DNA of 64,000 nt from Lactobacillus sp. ESL0785 (GTDB lineage: Bacteria > Bacillota > Bacilli > Lactobacillales > Lactobacillaceae). The stretch's first letter is position 1; every line of letters begins with the position of its first letter. The stretch spans positions 496,001 to 560,000 of the forward strand of contig NZ_CP113916.1 of the NCBI RefSeq assembly GCF_029395455.1, in the 5' to 3' direction. Both the position numbers and the translations under genes were made by a program. Below the pieces are notes generated by a model, which made no database searches, had not been told where the DNA came from, and worked only from the letters and a program-made list of their open reading frames with translations. Shown here piece by piece: positions 18,833-27,836 of the stretch.

Positions 18833-19140
18833 TTGACAAGATTAAATAGTGATGATAAATTTATTATAACTAAATATTAAACATCTTGAAAAGCAGAGTA
18901 GCTATTTGCCAGTCTTTAAAGCGAGACGACATTATGATGAAAGTTGTTAGGCTTGTGGTAGTGAACATGGGCTTTGAATTGGTGACTGCTGGTGATAGTT
19001 AACTAGCAGCGGGGTTGCAGCCGTTATCAATGCAAGCTATTGTCAGATAGCTAGTGAGGTTTGTCGTGTGAATGGCAAACAAATTAAAGGTGGTAACACG
19101 AGCACTCGTCCTTGAATTAGGACGGGTGCTTTTTTAATTG
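18833..19140 (+). promoter_or_regulatory. promoter and T-box leader, specifier read as AUG (Met)
   Basis: A promoter (TTGACA at 18833, extended TG-A-TAAATT at 18853-18861, 17-bp spacing) drives a T-box leader. Stem I closes with AAAGC (18890-18894) against GCTTT (18971-18975); the specifier loop pairs AGAGTAG on the 5' side with GTGAACATGG on the 3' side, placing ATG (18967-18969) as the specifier, one base before the closing helix as in glyQS. Stem III is AGCTAT/ATAGCT near 19035-19052. The T-box AAAGGTGGTAACACGAGC is at 19086-19103 with TGGT at 19091-19094, which fits a tRNA with discriminator A such as tRNA-Met and argues against His. The terminator stem is 19101-19130 followed by a T-run. 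Uncharged tRNA would switch on the next gene. Confidence 0.85.
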
Positions 19141-19160
19141 CCAAAATAGGAGGCATTTTG

Positions 19161-20345
19161 ATGAGTAAGACGGTTTTTACTAATATTAATTTATTTAATG
19201 GCAAAGATAATGAAATTAAGGCAGACAGCTACTTGTTGATTGATGACAAAACGGGCAAAATTGTCCAGGTGGGTTCTGGTGAGCTGCCACAAGCTGATAA
19301 GACAGTTGATTTGGTCGGCAAGTATGTGATGCCGGGATTAATGAATTGTCATACGCATATTTTTATGGATCCGACAACTCCTGATGGTGGTTCAAGTGCT
19401 GGGGTTGTTCCCTCAACTGTCCGTGCCGTCCAGCATTTGCATGATTTGTTAAAATCTGGCGTTACTTATATTCGTGAATGCGGCAGTACTTATAATATTG
19501 ATATTGAACTGGATAAATTAATTAAGGCAGGTAAGTTAAGTCGGGTACCCGAAATTATGCCTGCAGGTCATCCTTTTTCAATGACTGGCGGTCATGGTGA
19601 CATGCCAAACTTTGGTCGTCTGGTTGATTCGCCTGATGAAATGCGCAAGGCCGTTCGTCAGGGAATTAAAGAGGGGGCAAAAGCAATTAAAATTATGGCG
19701 ACTGGTGGTGTCATGACCGAAAGTGATGCACTAGACCAGCCGCAATTGAGTGAAGCCGAAATGCATGTGGCAGTTGAGGAAGCTCACCACAAGGGCTTGA
19801 TTGTTGCGGCGCACGCTGAAGGCAATCCGGGGATTTTGAATGCAATTAAGGCAGGCGTGGATTCAATTGAACATGGTTTTTATGTTAATGATGAAGAGAT
19901 TGAATTGATGCTTGAAAAAGGAACATATTTAACGCCAACAATTGTTGGTGCGTGGGCCTTTATTGCGTACGCTCCCGGTAAGATTCCTGATTGGGAAATG
20001 GCTAAAATTTCTGCCGCTTGGAAAGATCTGCGGGGCAATATTACTAAAGCCAAAAATGCTGGTGTTAAGATTACATTAGGCACAGATGCCGGTACGCCAT
20101 TTAATGACTTCACGATGACACCGCAAGAGTTGCCGCTGTTAGTTGAGCAAGGGTTTACCAACTTTGAAGCTTTGCAAACAAGCCTCAATGATGCCAAGTT
20201 AATGAAGATTGACAATGAATATGGCACGCTAGAAGCCGACAAGTATGCGGACTTCTTAGTTTTAGATAAAAACCCGCTAGCTGATATTACCGCTGTTGTT
20301 CAAGAAAACAAGGCAGTCTATAAAAAGGGGCAACGAGCATATTAA
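19161..20345 (+). CDS. metal-dependent amidohydrolase, paralogue 3 of 4, under T-box control
   Basis: 394 residues. ATG 19161 is chosen because AGGAGG ends 7 bases upstream; the TTG just before it is not needed. Metal ligands: HTH, Lys in IKIMATGG, His in AAHAEG, His in SIEHG, Asp in GTDAGTPF. It is close to paralogues 2 and 4 but has HTH instead of HDH, and GHPFSMTGG instead of GRPYSMTGG next to the active site, so its substrate may differ. It is the only member directly behind the T-box, so it is expected to be made when the cognate amino acid (Met by my reading) is short, which suggests it releases that amino acid from a peptide or N-acyl form. A terminator follows. Confidence 0.85.
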   Translation: MSKTVFTNINLFNGKDNEIKADSYLLIDDKTGKIVQVGSGELPQADKTVDLVGKYVMPGLMNCHTHIFMDPTTPDGGSSAGVVPSTVRAVQHLHDLLKSGVTYIRECGSTYNIDIELDKLIKAGKLSRVPEIMPAGHPFSMTGGHGDMPNFGRLVDSPDEMRKAVRQGIKEGAKAIKIMATGGVMTESDALDQPQLSEAEMHVAVEEAHHKGLIVAAHAEGNPGILNAIKAGVDSIEHGFYVNDEEIELMLEKGTYLTPTIVGAWAFIAYAPGKIPDWEMAKISAAWKDLRGNITKAKNAGVKITLGTDAGTPFNDFTMTPQELPLLVEQGFTNFEALQTSLNDAKLMKIDNEYGTLEADKYADFLVLDKNPLADITAVVQENKAVYKKGQRAY

Positions 20346-20353
20346 TTTTATTG

Positions 20354-20387
20354 AAAAACGTCTTTTCATTATGAAGAGGCGTTTTTT
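20354..20387 (+). terminator. intrinsic terminator after paralogue 3
   Basis: A long stem (AACGTCTTTTCA with ATGAAGAGGCGTT, including G-U pairs) with a very short loop followed by TTTTTT. It separates the T-box-controlled gene from the fourth paralogue. Confidence 0.75.
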
Positions 20388-20460
20388 ACGTGGTTGTTGG
20401 TAGTTGTTAGTGCGAGTCAAACAGAATAAAATATAATTAATAAGATAAAGGAGATAATGA

Positions 20461-21642
20461 ATGAAAACTGTATATCAAAATTTGAATTTGTTTGACGGTG
20501 AACATAACCAAATTCAAACTAATTCTTGGCTAGAAGTTGATGAACAAACCGGTAAAATTATGGCTTTAGGCAGCGGCGATGCACCACAAGCTGATAAAGT
20601 AGTCGATTTGCAAGGCAAGTATGTGATGCCGGGACTAATTAATTGTCACGACCACATGGTGATGGATCCAACTGATCCACGTGGCGTAACTGACTTTAAC
20701 GTGGTGGAGACGACAGTTGATTCTGTTAAGCATTTGCATGAAATGCTTAGGTCTGGGGTTACATATGTGCGTGAGTGCGGTTCGACTTTTGACATTGATT
20801 TAACAATTGCACAAATGATTAATGAAGGCAAAATTACTGATGTACCTGAGGTGATGCCATCAGGACGTCCATATTCAATGACTGGCGGTCACGGGGATAT
20901 TCCTAATTTTGGCTACGTTGTTGATTCACCAGATGAAATGCGTAAGGCAGTTCGTCAAGGCTTAAAGCGCGGTGCCAAGGTAATTAAGGTGATGACCACT
21001 GGTGGGATTATGACTGAGCGTGACTTTATGGATGATCCTCAACTTAGTGTTGCCGAAATTAAGGCTGCAGTTGATGAAGCGCACCATAAAGGCATTACGG
21101 TTGCGGCTCATGCGGAAGGAATTGCTGGTATTATGAACGCGATTGAAGCGGGTGTCGACTCAATCGAACACGGTTTTTATGTCAATGATGAAGCCATTGA
21201 TCTGATGTTGGAAAAAGGAACCTACTTGACACCAACAATTATTGCAGCATGGGCTTTTCCAGAATATGCAGCTGGGATTGCGCCAGATTGGGAAATGAAC
21301 AAGGCAAAGAAAGCTTTGGCTGATTTACGCCAAAATATTGCTCATGCCAAGGACCGTGGCGTTAAGATTACTTTAGGTACTGATGCTGGTACAACTTTTA
21401 ACGGTTTTGACAAGACGCCAACTGAATTGCAACTGTTGGTTGATGATGGCTTCAGTACATTTGAAGCCTTGCAAACTAGTGTTAATTCCGCTAAGTTGAT
21501 GCAAATTGCTAATGAATATGGTACGTTAGCAGCTGGTAAATATGCGGACTTCTTGGTTTTGGATAACGATCCATTAGCAGATATTAAGGCCGTTGCTCAA
21601 GAAGATAAGGCTGTTTACAAGAAGGGCCACAGGGCATATTAA
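20461..21642 (+). CDS. metal-dependent amidohydrolase, paralogue 4 of 4
   Basis: 393 residues, ATG behind AAGGAGA. Metal site: HDH, Lys in IKVMTTGG, His in AAHAEG, His in SIEHG and Asp in GTDAGT. It resembles paralogue 2 most in the metal motif and in GRPYSMTGGHGD, but the loop after the last Asp reads TTFNGF instead of TPFNDF. It sits behind its own short spacer after a terminator and no T-box is visible, so it is controlled apart from paralogue 3. As with the others the family is clear (imidazolonepropionase-like amidohydrolase), the substrate is not. Confidence 0.85.
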   Translation: MKTVYQNLNLFDGEHNQIQTNSWLEVDEQTGKIMALGSGDAPQADKVVDLQGKYVMPGLINCHDHMVMDPTDPRGVTDFNVVETTVDSVKHLHEMLRSGVTYVRECGSTFDIDLTIAQMINEGKITDVPEVMPSGRPYSMTGGHGDIPNFGYVVDSPDEMRKAVRQGLKRGAKVIKVMTTGGIMTERDFMDDPQLSVAEIKAAVDEAHHKGITVAAHAEGIAGIMNAIEAGVDSIEHGFYVNDEAIDLMLEKGTYLTPTIIAAWAFPEYAAGIAPDWEMNKAKKALADLRQNIAHAKDRGVKITLGTDAGTTFNGFDKTPTELQLLVDDGFSTFEALQTSVNSAKLMQIANEYGTLAAGKYADFLVLDNDPLADIKAVAQEDKAVYKKGHRAY

Positions 21643-21715
21643 ATTTTTGCTCAAAAATGACTATTAATCCCTTGATTTTTTAGCAGATAGTTTCATAATT
21701 GTAACAAGAAAAATA

Positions 21716-21748
21716 AGTTCCTATCACTTTGCCGTGGTAGGAATTTTT
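21716..21748 (+). terminator. intrinsic terminator
   Basis: Stem TTCCTATCAC / GTGGTAGGAA with loop TTTGCC and a following T-run, between the amidohydrolase cluster and the efflux gene. Confidence 0.8.
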
Positions 21749-21774
21749 GTCTGAATTGATTTAGAGGAAGTAGA

Positions 21775-23256
21775 ATGACTAAGAAACAGATTAAATATGT
21801 TACGCTGGCGCTGATGCTTGGTAACATTATGTCAGGATTGGATGGAACGATAATTAATACCGCGATCCCCGCGATTGTTGCGGCCTTGCATGGGATTCAG
21901 TTTATGGGGTGGATTGTTGCTATCTTTTTATTGGGGATGTCGATTTCAATTCCCTTGTGGACTAAAATCGGAGAAAAGATTACTAACAAACTAGCCTTTG
22001 AATTGTCATTAGTTTTATTCATTATCGGTTCGATTTTTGAAGGATTGGCACCAAATATCTTCTTCTTTTTGGCTGCTCGACTAGTGATGGGCATTGGTGC
22101 CGGTGGGATGGGATCGTTACCCTATATCATTGTTGGTTACATTTATCCTAATATTAAAACACGGACGCGGATTTTAGGTTATTTGACAGCTAGCTTTAAT
22201 GTAGCAGCAATTATGGGGCCGCTGGTTGGCGGCACAATTATTGATGCAATGTCATGGCATTGGGTCTTTTATTTGAATATTCCCATTGGTATTGTTGCCG
22301 TGGTTTTGAGTGTACTCTACTTTAGACCTGTTACACCAAAGTCTAAACGTAAATTTGACTTTTCTGGTGCCTTTTTATTGGCTTTAGGATTGTTAACTTT
22401 CTTAATGGGAATTCAACTTTTGGGCTTGACCAGTAACTTACTTGTAGGATTGCTAGTTGTAATTAGTCTGATTTTTATTGGTGGTTTTCTTTGGCGGGAA
22501 AAACGAGCAACTAACCCAATTATTCCCTTAGTAATTTTCAAAAATCGGGCATTGAATGGTGACTTCTTACTGTTTGCTTTTACTTGGGGCGCATATCTTG
22601 CGGTTAATACTTATCTGCCAATGTGGGCTCAGGCATTGCTTGGTACTACAGCATTAATCGGTGGCATGACATTAGTCCCCAATTCAATGGTTGATATTAT
22701 GGCATCGCAGAGTGTGTCGTTTATTAGCGGTAGAGTTCGGACTTTTACGCTAGTTTTGATTGGAATTATCAGTATCGGTATTTCTGTTAGCGGCTTGTTT
22801 TGGGCTGACTTGCATACACCAATTCAATTTTTAACTTTTGTTTGTGCTTTTTCTGGAATTGGTGTTGGTTTTATCTTTGTTGCACTGCAGGTGAAAGTGC
22901 AGGTTGATGCGGGTTTGACTAATATGGCGACAGCGACATCAACTTCGTATTTAATTCGGATTTTAGCGCAAACAATAATGTCTGCTGTTTATGGCGTTAT
23001 TATGAATATGGCTTTAGCGCGCGGAGTACAGCGTCATTCAGGGATTACCATGCACATGATGAATGAATTGAGTGATGCCAAAACAGCTAAATTATTACCA
23101 CATCAATTGTTACCGCTAATGCGTCAGATTTTTCATGCTGGGATTAAAGAAATTATGGCTGTTTCACTATTGCTCTTGGTAATCGCGTTAATTCTTAATT
23201 TTTATTTTAATTGGCATGTAGATGTACAGCAACATCATAAGTTTAGTCAAAATTAA
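21775..23256 (+). CDS. MFS drug:H+ antiporter, DHA2 (EmrB/QacA) type
   Basis: A 493-residue membrane protein with about fourteen hydrophobic helices, the DHA2 count. The first helix holds the family motif LDGTIINTAIPAI (motif D1-like), loop 2-3 has the motif A region (PLWTKIGEKITNK), and helix 5 has the antiporter motif C form (GPLVGGTIID). Such proteins extrude hydrophobic cations or antibiotics using the proton gradient; the substrate is not predictable. RBS AGAGGAAG before ATG. It lies alone between a terminator and the dehydrogenase gene, same direction. Confidence 0.87.
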   Translation: MTKKQIKYVTLALMLGNIMSGLDGTIINTAIPAIVAALHGIQFMGWIVAIFLLGMSISIPLWTKIGEKITNKLAFELSLVLFIIGSIFEGLAPNIFFFLAARLVMGIGAGGMGSLPYIIVGYIYPNIKTRTRILGYLTASFNVAAIMGPLVGGTIIDAMSWHWVFYLNIPIGIVAVVLSVLYFRPVTPKSKRKFDFSGAFLLALGLLTFLMGIQLLGLTSNLLVGLLVVISLIFIGGFLWREKRATNPIIPLVIFKNRALNGDFLLFAFTWGAYLAVNTYLPMWAQALLGTTALIGGMTLVPNSMVDIMASQSVSFISGRVRTFTLVLIGIISIGISVSGLFWADLHTPIQFLTFVCAFSGIGVGFIFVALQVKVQVDAGLTNMATATSTSYLIRILAQTIMSAVYGVIMNMALARGVQRHSGITMHMMNELSDAKTAKLLPHQLLPLMRQIFHAGIKEIMAVSLLLLVIALILNFYFNWHVDVQQHHKFSQN

Positions 23257-23364
23257 TTTCTTCAAATTTATTTTAAATAATTTTCCAATAAATCTTTAAT
23301 TCTTTGTCCATGTTGGGTAAAATAGAAACAAAGAATTTTTTATTTAAAGGAGGATTTATTCTTA

Positions 23365-24366
23365 ATGAAAGTTTTACTGTATAATATGACACCAGAGCAA
23401 ATGTTTTACGTTAAGCAATGGCGTGAAGAACATCCAGAAGATGATATCGAAACAACTGAAGAAATTTTGGATGCGTCAACAGTTGATGAGGCTAAGGACT
23501 TTGACTGTGTAAGTTTAATGCAAGTTGTTGATATTGATGAAGAGGAAGTTTATAAGAAGCTGGCTTCATTTGGGATTAAACAAATTGCTTTGCGTTCAGT
23601 TGGTTACAATATTATTAATTGGGATTACGTTCATAAATATGATTTGTTCGTTACCAACACACCAGCATATTCACCGCGTGCTGTTGCTGAAAACGTATTG
23701 ACTTCTGCAATGTATTTGTTGCGTAACTGGGGACAAATCTTCTATAACGAACAGCATGATTTAAATTTTGTTCGTGAAGAAAACTTAATGAGTGACGAAA
23801 TTTACAATAAGACAGTCGGGATTATTGGCTTGGGTCGAATTGGGTCTGCTGTTGCCGAAATTTTTAGTTCTTTGGGAGCTAAGGTTATTGGAAATGATTT
23901 GATTGAAAATCCTGCTAATGAAGCTTTTCTTGAATATACTGATTTTGACACCGTTATTCAGAATGCAGACATTTTGACTTTGCATACGCCACTTGATCCG
24001 TCAATTGTTGATATGATTAGTGCTAAGCAGTTTAAGGAAATGAAGAATAGCGCAATTATAATTAATGCAGCACGGGGACCGTTGATTAATACTCAAGACT
24101 TAGTTGAAGCTCTAAAAGAGCACGAAATTGCTGGTGCTGCTTTAGATGTTTTGACTGAGGAAAATGACTTCTTTATGAAGAAATTCAATGATATTTCGGA
24201 ATTGCCGCAGACTTATCAAGAATTGGCGAAAATGCCGAATGTTGTCGTAACACCACACTCTGCTTACTATACTAAGACTTCGGTTAAAAATATGATTGTT
24301 CATAGCTTGACTGATATTAAACGGGTATTAAACGGACAAAAGCCGGTTTATCTTGTTGAATTGTAA
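23365..24366 (+). CDS. D-2-hydroxyacid dehydrogenase (D-lactate/D-hydroxyisocaproate type)
   Basis: A 333-residue NAD-dependent enzyme reducing 2-oxoacids to D-2-hydroxyacids. The NAD fold has GLGRIG (about 153-158), the acidic residue of the second strand is in IGNDLI, and the catalytic triad is present: Arg in NAARGPL, Glu in LTEEN and His in TPHSAYYT. The N-terminal half-domain (MKVLLYNMTPEQ, SVGYNIINWDY) matches the D-LDH/D-HicDH group rather than phosphoglycerate dehydrogenase. Usual length 330-335. Strong AAAGGAGG site. Whether it is the main D-lactate producer or a branched-chain hydroxyacid enzyme cannot be decided here. Confidence 0.88.
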   Translation: MKVLLYNMTPEQMFYVKQWREEHPEDDIETTEEILDASTVDEAKDFDCVSLMQVVDIDEEEVYKKLASFGIKQIALRSVGYNIINWDYVHKYDLFVTNTPAYSPRAVAENVLTSAMYLLRNWGQIFYNEQHDLNFVREENLMSDEIYNKTVGIIGLGRIGSAVAEIFSSLGAKVIGNDLIENPANEAFLEYTDFDTVIQNADILTLHTPLDPSIVDMISAKQFKEMKNSAIIINAARGPLINTQDLVEALKEHEIAGAALDVLTEENDFFMKKFNDISELPQTYQELAKMPNVVVTPHSAYYTKTSVKNMIVHSLTDIKRVLNGQKPVYLVEL

Positions 24367-24385
24367 TTGTTAGATTTAATGTAAT

Positions 24386-24418
24386 AAGTGACTAACTTCT
24401 GTTAGTCACTTGTTTTTT
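24386..24418 (+). terminator. intrinsic terminator
   Basis: Stem AAGTGACTAAC / GTTAGTCACTT with loop TTCT, followed by GTTTTTT, 20 bases after the dehydrogenase stop. Confidence 0.85.
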
Positions 24419-24506
24419 GTTTGATTATCAAAAGTGTTGTTCTTCGCTTATAATTAAAGTGTTGGTATAATTGATTGACGTTGTTATAATTTAATGGAGA
24501 ATTACG

Positions 24507-25217
24507 ATGAAGAGGTTTCATCATAAATATACACTGCCAGCTATTTTAATGATGCTGCTAATTGTGGTGAGTCTTCTTTTAGTAGGCTTGGCTAATTTTA
24601 AAAAGCAAACGACGCTCCCACCAGATGCTAATTCTAGTGCAATTGGCGTGGAATTGAACCAAAGTTATGGCTATGTTGATTTGCATGAATTACAGGCTAA
24701 TGGAATTTCTTTTGTTTATTTGCGCAGCACACAGGGCAGGTCATATTTTGATGATGATTATCTATCTTATCGCGATCAAATTTTGGGGACGAAGCTGGCT
24801 TTTGGAACAAGCATTGCTTATAGTAATGAGTCAACTCCGCAAGAACACTATCGCTATTTTGTAAAAAAGGTCGGCGGGGATACGGGCAGTTTACCGATTT
24901 TAATTGAACCAGCTGTAAGTGAGCGTAAATTAAGCTATATTAAGCAAATGGCTGCCTTTACCCGAATCCTTGAGCGCAGCGGTAAGTTGGTAATGGTTGA
25001 TTTGGCGGTTAAGTATAAGTCGTATTTTCCAGCAGACGTCAAGTTTATGACGGATAGTAAGAAAGAACCGAATAAATTACAGTATTCATTTTGGCGGTAC
25101 ACAAATAATGGTCGGGTAAATAATGTACATGAACTAGAAAGTGGTGGCGTTGCAATGCTGGCATATAATGGTACGGTAGCACAATATAAACAGAAATATG
25201 GACAATTAACACAATAA
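24507..25217 (+). CDS. membrane-anchored GH25-like protein with altered catalytic motif
   Basis: 236 residues: a basic start, one hydrophobic helix (about 11-29) that looks like an uncleaved signal anchor, then a domain resembling glycoside hydrolase family 25 lysozymes. The strand IGVELNQSYGYVDL aligns with the usual G-I-D-V-S-x-x-Q-G start, SFVYLRSTQGRSYFDDDY with the F-x-x-x-K-A-T-E-G strand, and PILIEP with the D-x-E strand. The first catalytic Asp is Glu (GVELN), and of the D-x-E pair only the Glu is kept, so activity is uncertain. The stop overlaps the helicase start (TAATGA), indicating coupling. It may bind peptidoglycan without cleaving it. Confidence 0.7.
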   Translation: MKRFHHKYTLPAILMMLLIVVSLLLVGLANFKKQTTLPPDANSSAIGVELNQSYGYVDLHELQANGISFVYLRSTQGRSYFDDDYLSYRDQILGTKLAFGTSIAYSNESTPQEHYRYFVKKVGGDTGSLPILIEPAVSERKLSYIKQMAAFTRILERSGKLVMVDLAVKYKSYFPADVKFMTDSKKEPNKLQYSFWRYTNNGRVNNVHELESGGVAMLAYNGTVAQYKQKYGQLTQ

Positions 25218-26458
25218 TGAAACAAGAAATCATAACAGTCTTAAACAAATTGGGCTTAACTAAGCCGACTTTAATTCAACAAGAAACCCAAACTGCCATT
25301 TTAAATGGTGCAAGCTTGGTGGCACTGGCAAAAACAGGTACAGGAAAAACACTGGCCTATGCTTTGCCAGCTCTAGAACGGGTCATTTCTGGAGAACCAA
25401 ATAGTCTCGTGATTATTGCCCCGACAACTGAGCTGGCGGTGCAGATTAGACATGCCATTAATCCTTTTATTCATGCTTTGGGATTAACTGGGGTGAGTTT
25501 GGTGGGCGCTGGTAACCGTAAGCGTCAAGAAGATAATTTAAAAAAGAAACATCCGGAAGTTGTTGTAGCTACACCAGGCCGCTTTTTTGATTTCTTTTCA
25601 AGTAACCGAATTAAAGTTGATCAGATTAAAACTTTGGTAATTGATGAAGCTGACGATATTTTAGAATTTAGTAAAATGGAGCTGCTTAGTTCTTTAGGGC
25701 AGAATATGGCTTCTGATGCTCAAATTCTGTTATTTGGTGCGACCGAATCAGAGATTACACAAAGTGCTGAAGAAATTTTTGGTCGGGTGTTCTTATTGAT
25801 TGATGTCCGCTCAAGGCAAGCAACAACGGTAAAAAATTATTTTTTGCAAATTGATAATGCTCATAAAATTGATTTTGTCCAGCGGTTGACACGTCTTGAT
25901 CATTTTAAAGGTATATTATTTTTTGATTCTAACCAAACAATGATGCGTTTTGCTGGTATCTTTGCCCATACGAAGACTAAGTTTACATTGTTGGCGAATG
26001 AATTTGGCAAAGAAAAAAGAGAACAAGCATTATGTGACTTAAAAACTGGGAAAACAGGCTTGCTGCTAGCGACAGATTTAGCAGCGCGGGGGCTTGATAT
26101 TCCAGGTGTCACTTATGTTATTAATTTTGATCTTCCTAGTGATCGCAATACTTACTTACATCGAGCTGGGCGTACAGGTCGGATGGGTGCTAATGGTTAT
26201 GTTGTAACTTTGGGAGATGACCATGATTTTCGTGATTTAAAGAAGCTATTAGATGCTGAAGTTGACTTAGAGCGCGTATATTTTGCTGGATTTAGGTTAA
26301 CGCCTGAACTGCCCAAGAAGAAAAAAAAGAAGAAGCTTGTGGCCTCAGCTGCGGCTAAAGAAGTCGTTACGCCAATTAAAAAGAAGAAGCACCAAAAGCA
26401 TAAGAATAAAAATAAGGGATATCATCCCCATTATTTAAAGAAAAAGGAGCAAAAATGA
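25217..26458 (+). CDS. DEAD-box ATP-dependent RNA helicase
   Basis: 413 residues with the full motif series: Q motif (PTLIQQ), motif I AKTGTGKT, Ia (PTTELA), Ib (TPGR), II DEADD, III variant GATES, V (TDLAARGLDIPG) and VI HRAGRTGRMG. A lysine-rich tail from about 355 to the end (runs of KKKK, HQKHKNKNK) will bind RNA. Shorter than CshA, nearer to CshB/YfmL-type helicases that act in ribosome assembly or cold. Its ATG overlaps the stop of the GH25-like gene and its own stop overlaps the next ATG (ATGA), so three unrelated proteins are translated as one coupled unit. Confidence 0.9.
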   Translation: MKQEIITVLNKLGLTKPTLIQQETQTAILNGASLVALAKTGTGKTLAYALPALERVISGEPNSLVIIAPTTELAVQIRHAINPFIHALGLTGVSLVGAGNRKRQEDNLKKKHPEVVVATPGRFFDFFSSNRIKVDQIKTLVIDEADDILEFSKMELLSSLGQNMASDAQILLFGATESEITQSAEEIFGRVFLLIDVRSRQATTVKNYFLQIDNAHKIDFVQRLTRLDHFKGILFFDSNQTMMRFAGIFAHTKTKFTLLANEFGKEKREQALCDLKTGKTGLLLATDLAARGLDIPGVTYVINFDLPSDRNTYLHRAGRTGRMGANGYVVTLGDDHDFRDLKKLLDAEVDLERVYFAGFRLTPELPKKKKKKKLVASAAAKEVVTPIKKKKHQKHKNKNKGYHPHYLKKKEQK

Positions 26459-27783
26459 GTCGATTAGTAGCCTGGCTGGAGGATTATGTTTTACCGCTGG
26501 CAAGTAAAATTGGTCAGGTGCGTTGGCTGGTTGCATTGCGGGATGCCTTTATCTCAGTAATGCCAATTACAATTGCAGGTTCAATGGCCGTTCTAATTAA
26601 GAGCTTAATTGCTGCTGCAAAGACAAATTTAGGTTGGAAAGCTTTTGCTTGGACAATGCAACCGTTAGTGTTAATCAGTGACGTTGTTTGGCGGGGAACT
26701 TTTGCCTTATTTGCACTTTTTTTAGCATTATCATTAGGTTATCACTTGGCTAAAAGTTTCGAAGTTGATTCACTTGCAGGTGCAATTGTTTCTTTGTCGT
26801 CTTTAGCAATGAGTATTGCTAATTTAACTAAATTGCAAGTTAATAGCAAAGTGATTTTCTTACCACATGCTTTTGATATTGAACAGTTTTCGACAACGGG
26901 AATTTTTACAGCAATTTTATTTGGCACAATTGGAGTGTCGATTTATGCAATGTGCTTTAAAGCCCGTATAATGATTCATTTGGAAACTAATTTGCCATAT
27001 GCTGAACAGCGTGCTTTTGATTCACTTGTACCAGCAATTATTGCAATTTTTGGTGTTGGGGCAATTAATTTTGTTTTTCAATCAGTGACGGGGACCTTTT
27101 TTGGTAATTGGTTGCTGCATACAATTCAATGGCCGCTGGTCAGAATGGGGCAAGGGTTTGGCATGGTAATGCTGGTTACCTTATTAGTACAAATTTTTTG
27201 GTTCTTTGGCATTAATGGCTTAAGTGTAATGGCACCGATGCTTGATTCAATCTGGCTGACTGCGCAAAATGTTAATATTACAGCAGTTCGTAACGGTAAA
27301 GCTGCACCATTATTGTGGGCGCGTAGTTCCTTTGATGTTTTTGCTTGGTTCGGCGGTGCTGGTGGCACGTTGATGCTGATTATCGCGATCCTACTTTTTT
27401 CTAAACGTAGTGATTATCGTACCATTGCCAAGGTAGCATTAGCCCCCGGAATTTTTAATATTAATGAACCAGTTGTTTTAGGTTTGCCAGTAGTTCTTAA
27501 TCCCGTCTACTTTATTCCATTTATTCTTGCGCCGTTAGTTAATGTTGCTTTTTCTTATTGGGTGACGATGATGGGGTTAGTTAATCCGGTGCAAGCAGCG
27601 GTTCCGGCAGTTATGCCGCCAATTCTCGGTCCGTTTTTGGCTTGCAATTATGATTGGCGGGCAATTGTCTTGAGCATCATTAATATGTTAATTGCTTTAG
27701 CAATCTGGACGCCGTTTGTATTTGCCGCTGACAAGTTAGCAGATACAAACAGCCCGCGGCCATATTATACAAGACAATATTAG
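26455..27783 (+). CDS. PTS EIIC component, lactose/cellobiose family, without EIIA/EIIB nearby
   Basis: 442 residues, about ten hydrophobic helices, with the family N-terminus (LREAFI-like LRDAFISVMPITIAGS), the central WFFGINGLSVMAPM, and the substrate-site segment FNINEPVVLGLPVVLNP that marks CelB-type EIIC. It transports a phosphorylated beta-glucoside or similar disaccharide when EIIA and EIIB are supplied; none is encoded next to it. The gene overlaps the helicase stop by 4 bases. The end runs into a 53-bp spacer before tRNA-Arg. Confidence 0.87.
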   Translation: MSRLVAWLEDYVLPLASKIGQVRWLVALRDAFISVMPITIAGSMAVLIKSLIAAAKTNLGWKAFAWTMQPLVLISDVVWRGTFALFALFLALSLGYHLAKSFEVDSLAGAIVSLSSLAMSIANLTKLQVNSKVIFLPHAFDIEQFSTTGIFTAILFGTIGVSIYAMCFKARIMIHLETNLPYAEQRAFDSLVPAIIAIFGVGAINFVFQSVTGTFFGNWLLHTIQWPLVRMGQGFGMVMLVTLLVQIFWFFGINGLSVMAPMLDSIWLTAQNVNITAVRNGKAAPLLWARSSFDVFAWFGGAGGTLMLIIAILLFSKRSDYRTIAKVALAPGIFNINEPVVLGLPVVLNPVYFIPFILAPLVNVAFSYWVTMMGLVNPVQAAVPAVMPPILGPFLACNYDWRAIVLSIINMLIALAIWTPFVFAADKLADTNSPRPYYTRQY

Positions 27784-27836
27784 TTACTAAAAAAATTGGC
27801 TTTTATCACGTAAATTTGGTAAAGTTAATTTATTAC

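Noticed and set aside
18961..18975. His specifier (CAU) for the T-box
   Set aside because: tRNA-His has discriminator C, which would need TGGG in the antiterminator; TGGT is present, and CAU is one base out of register with the closing helix.
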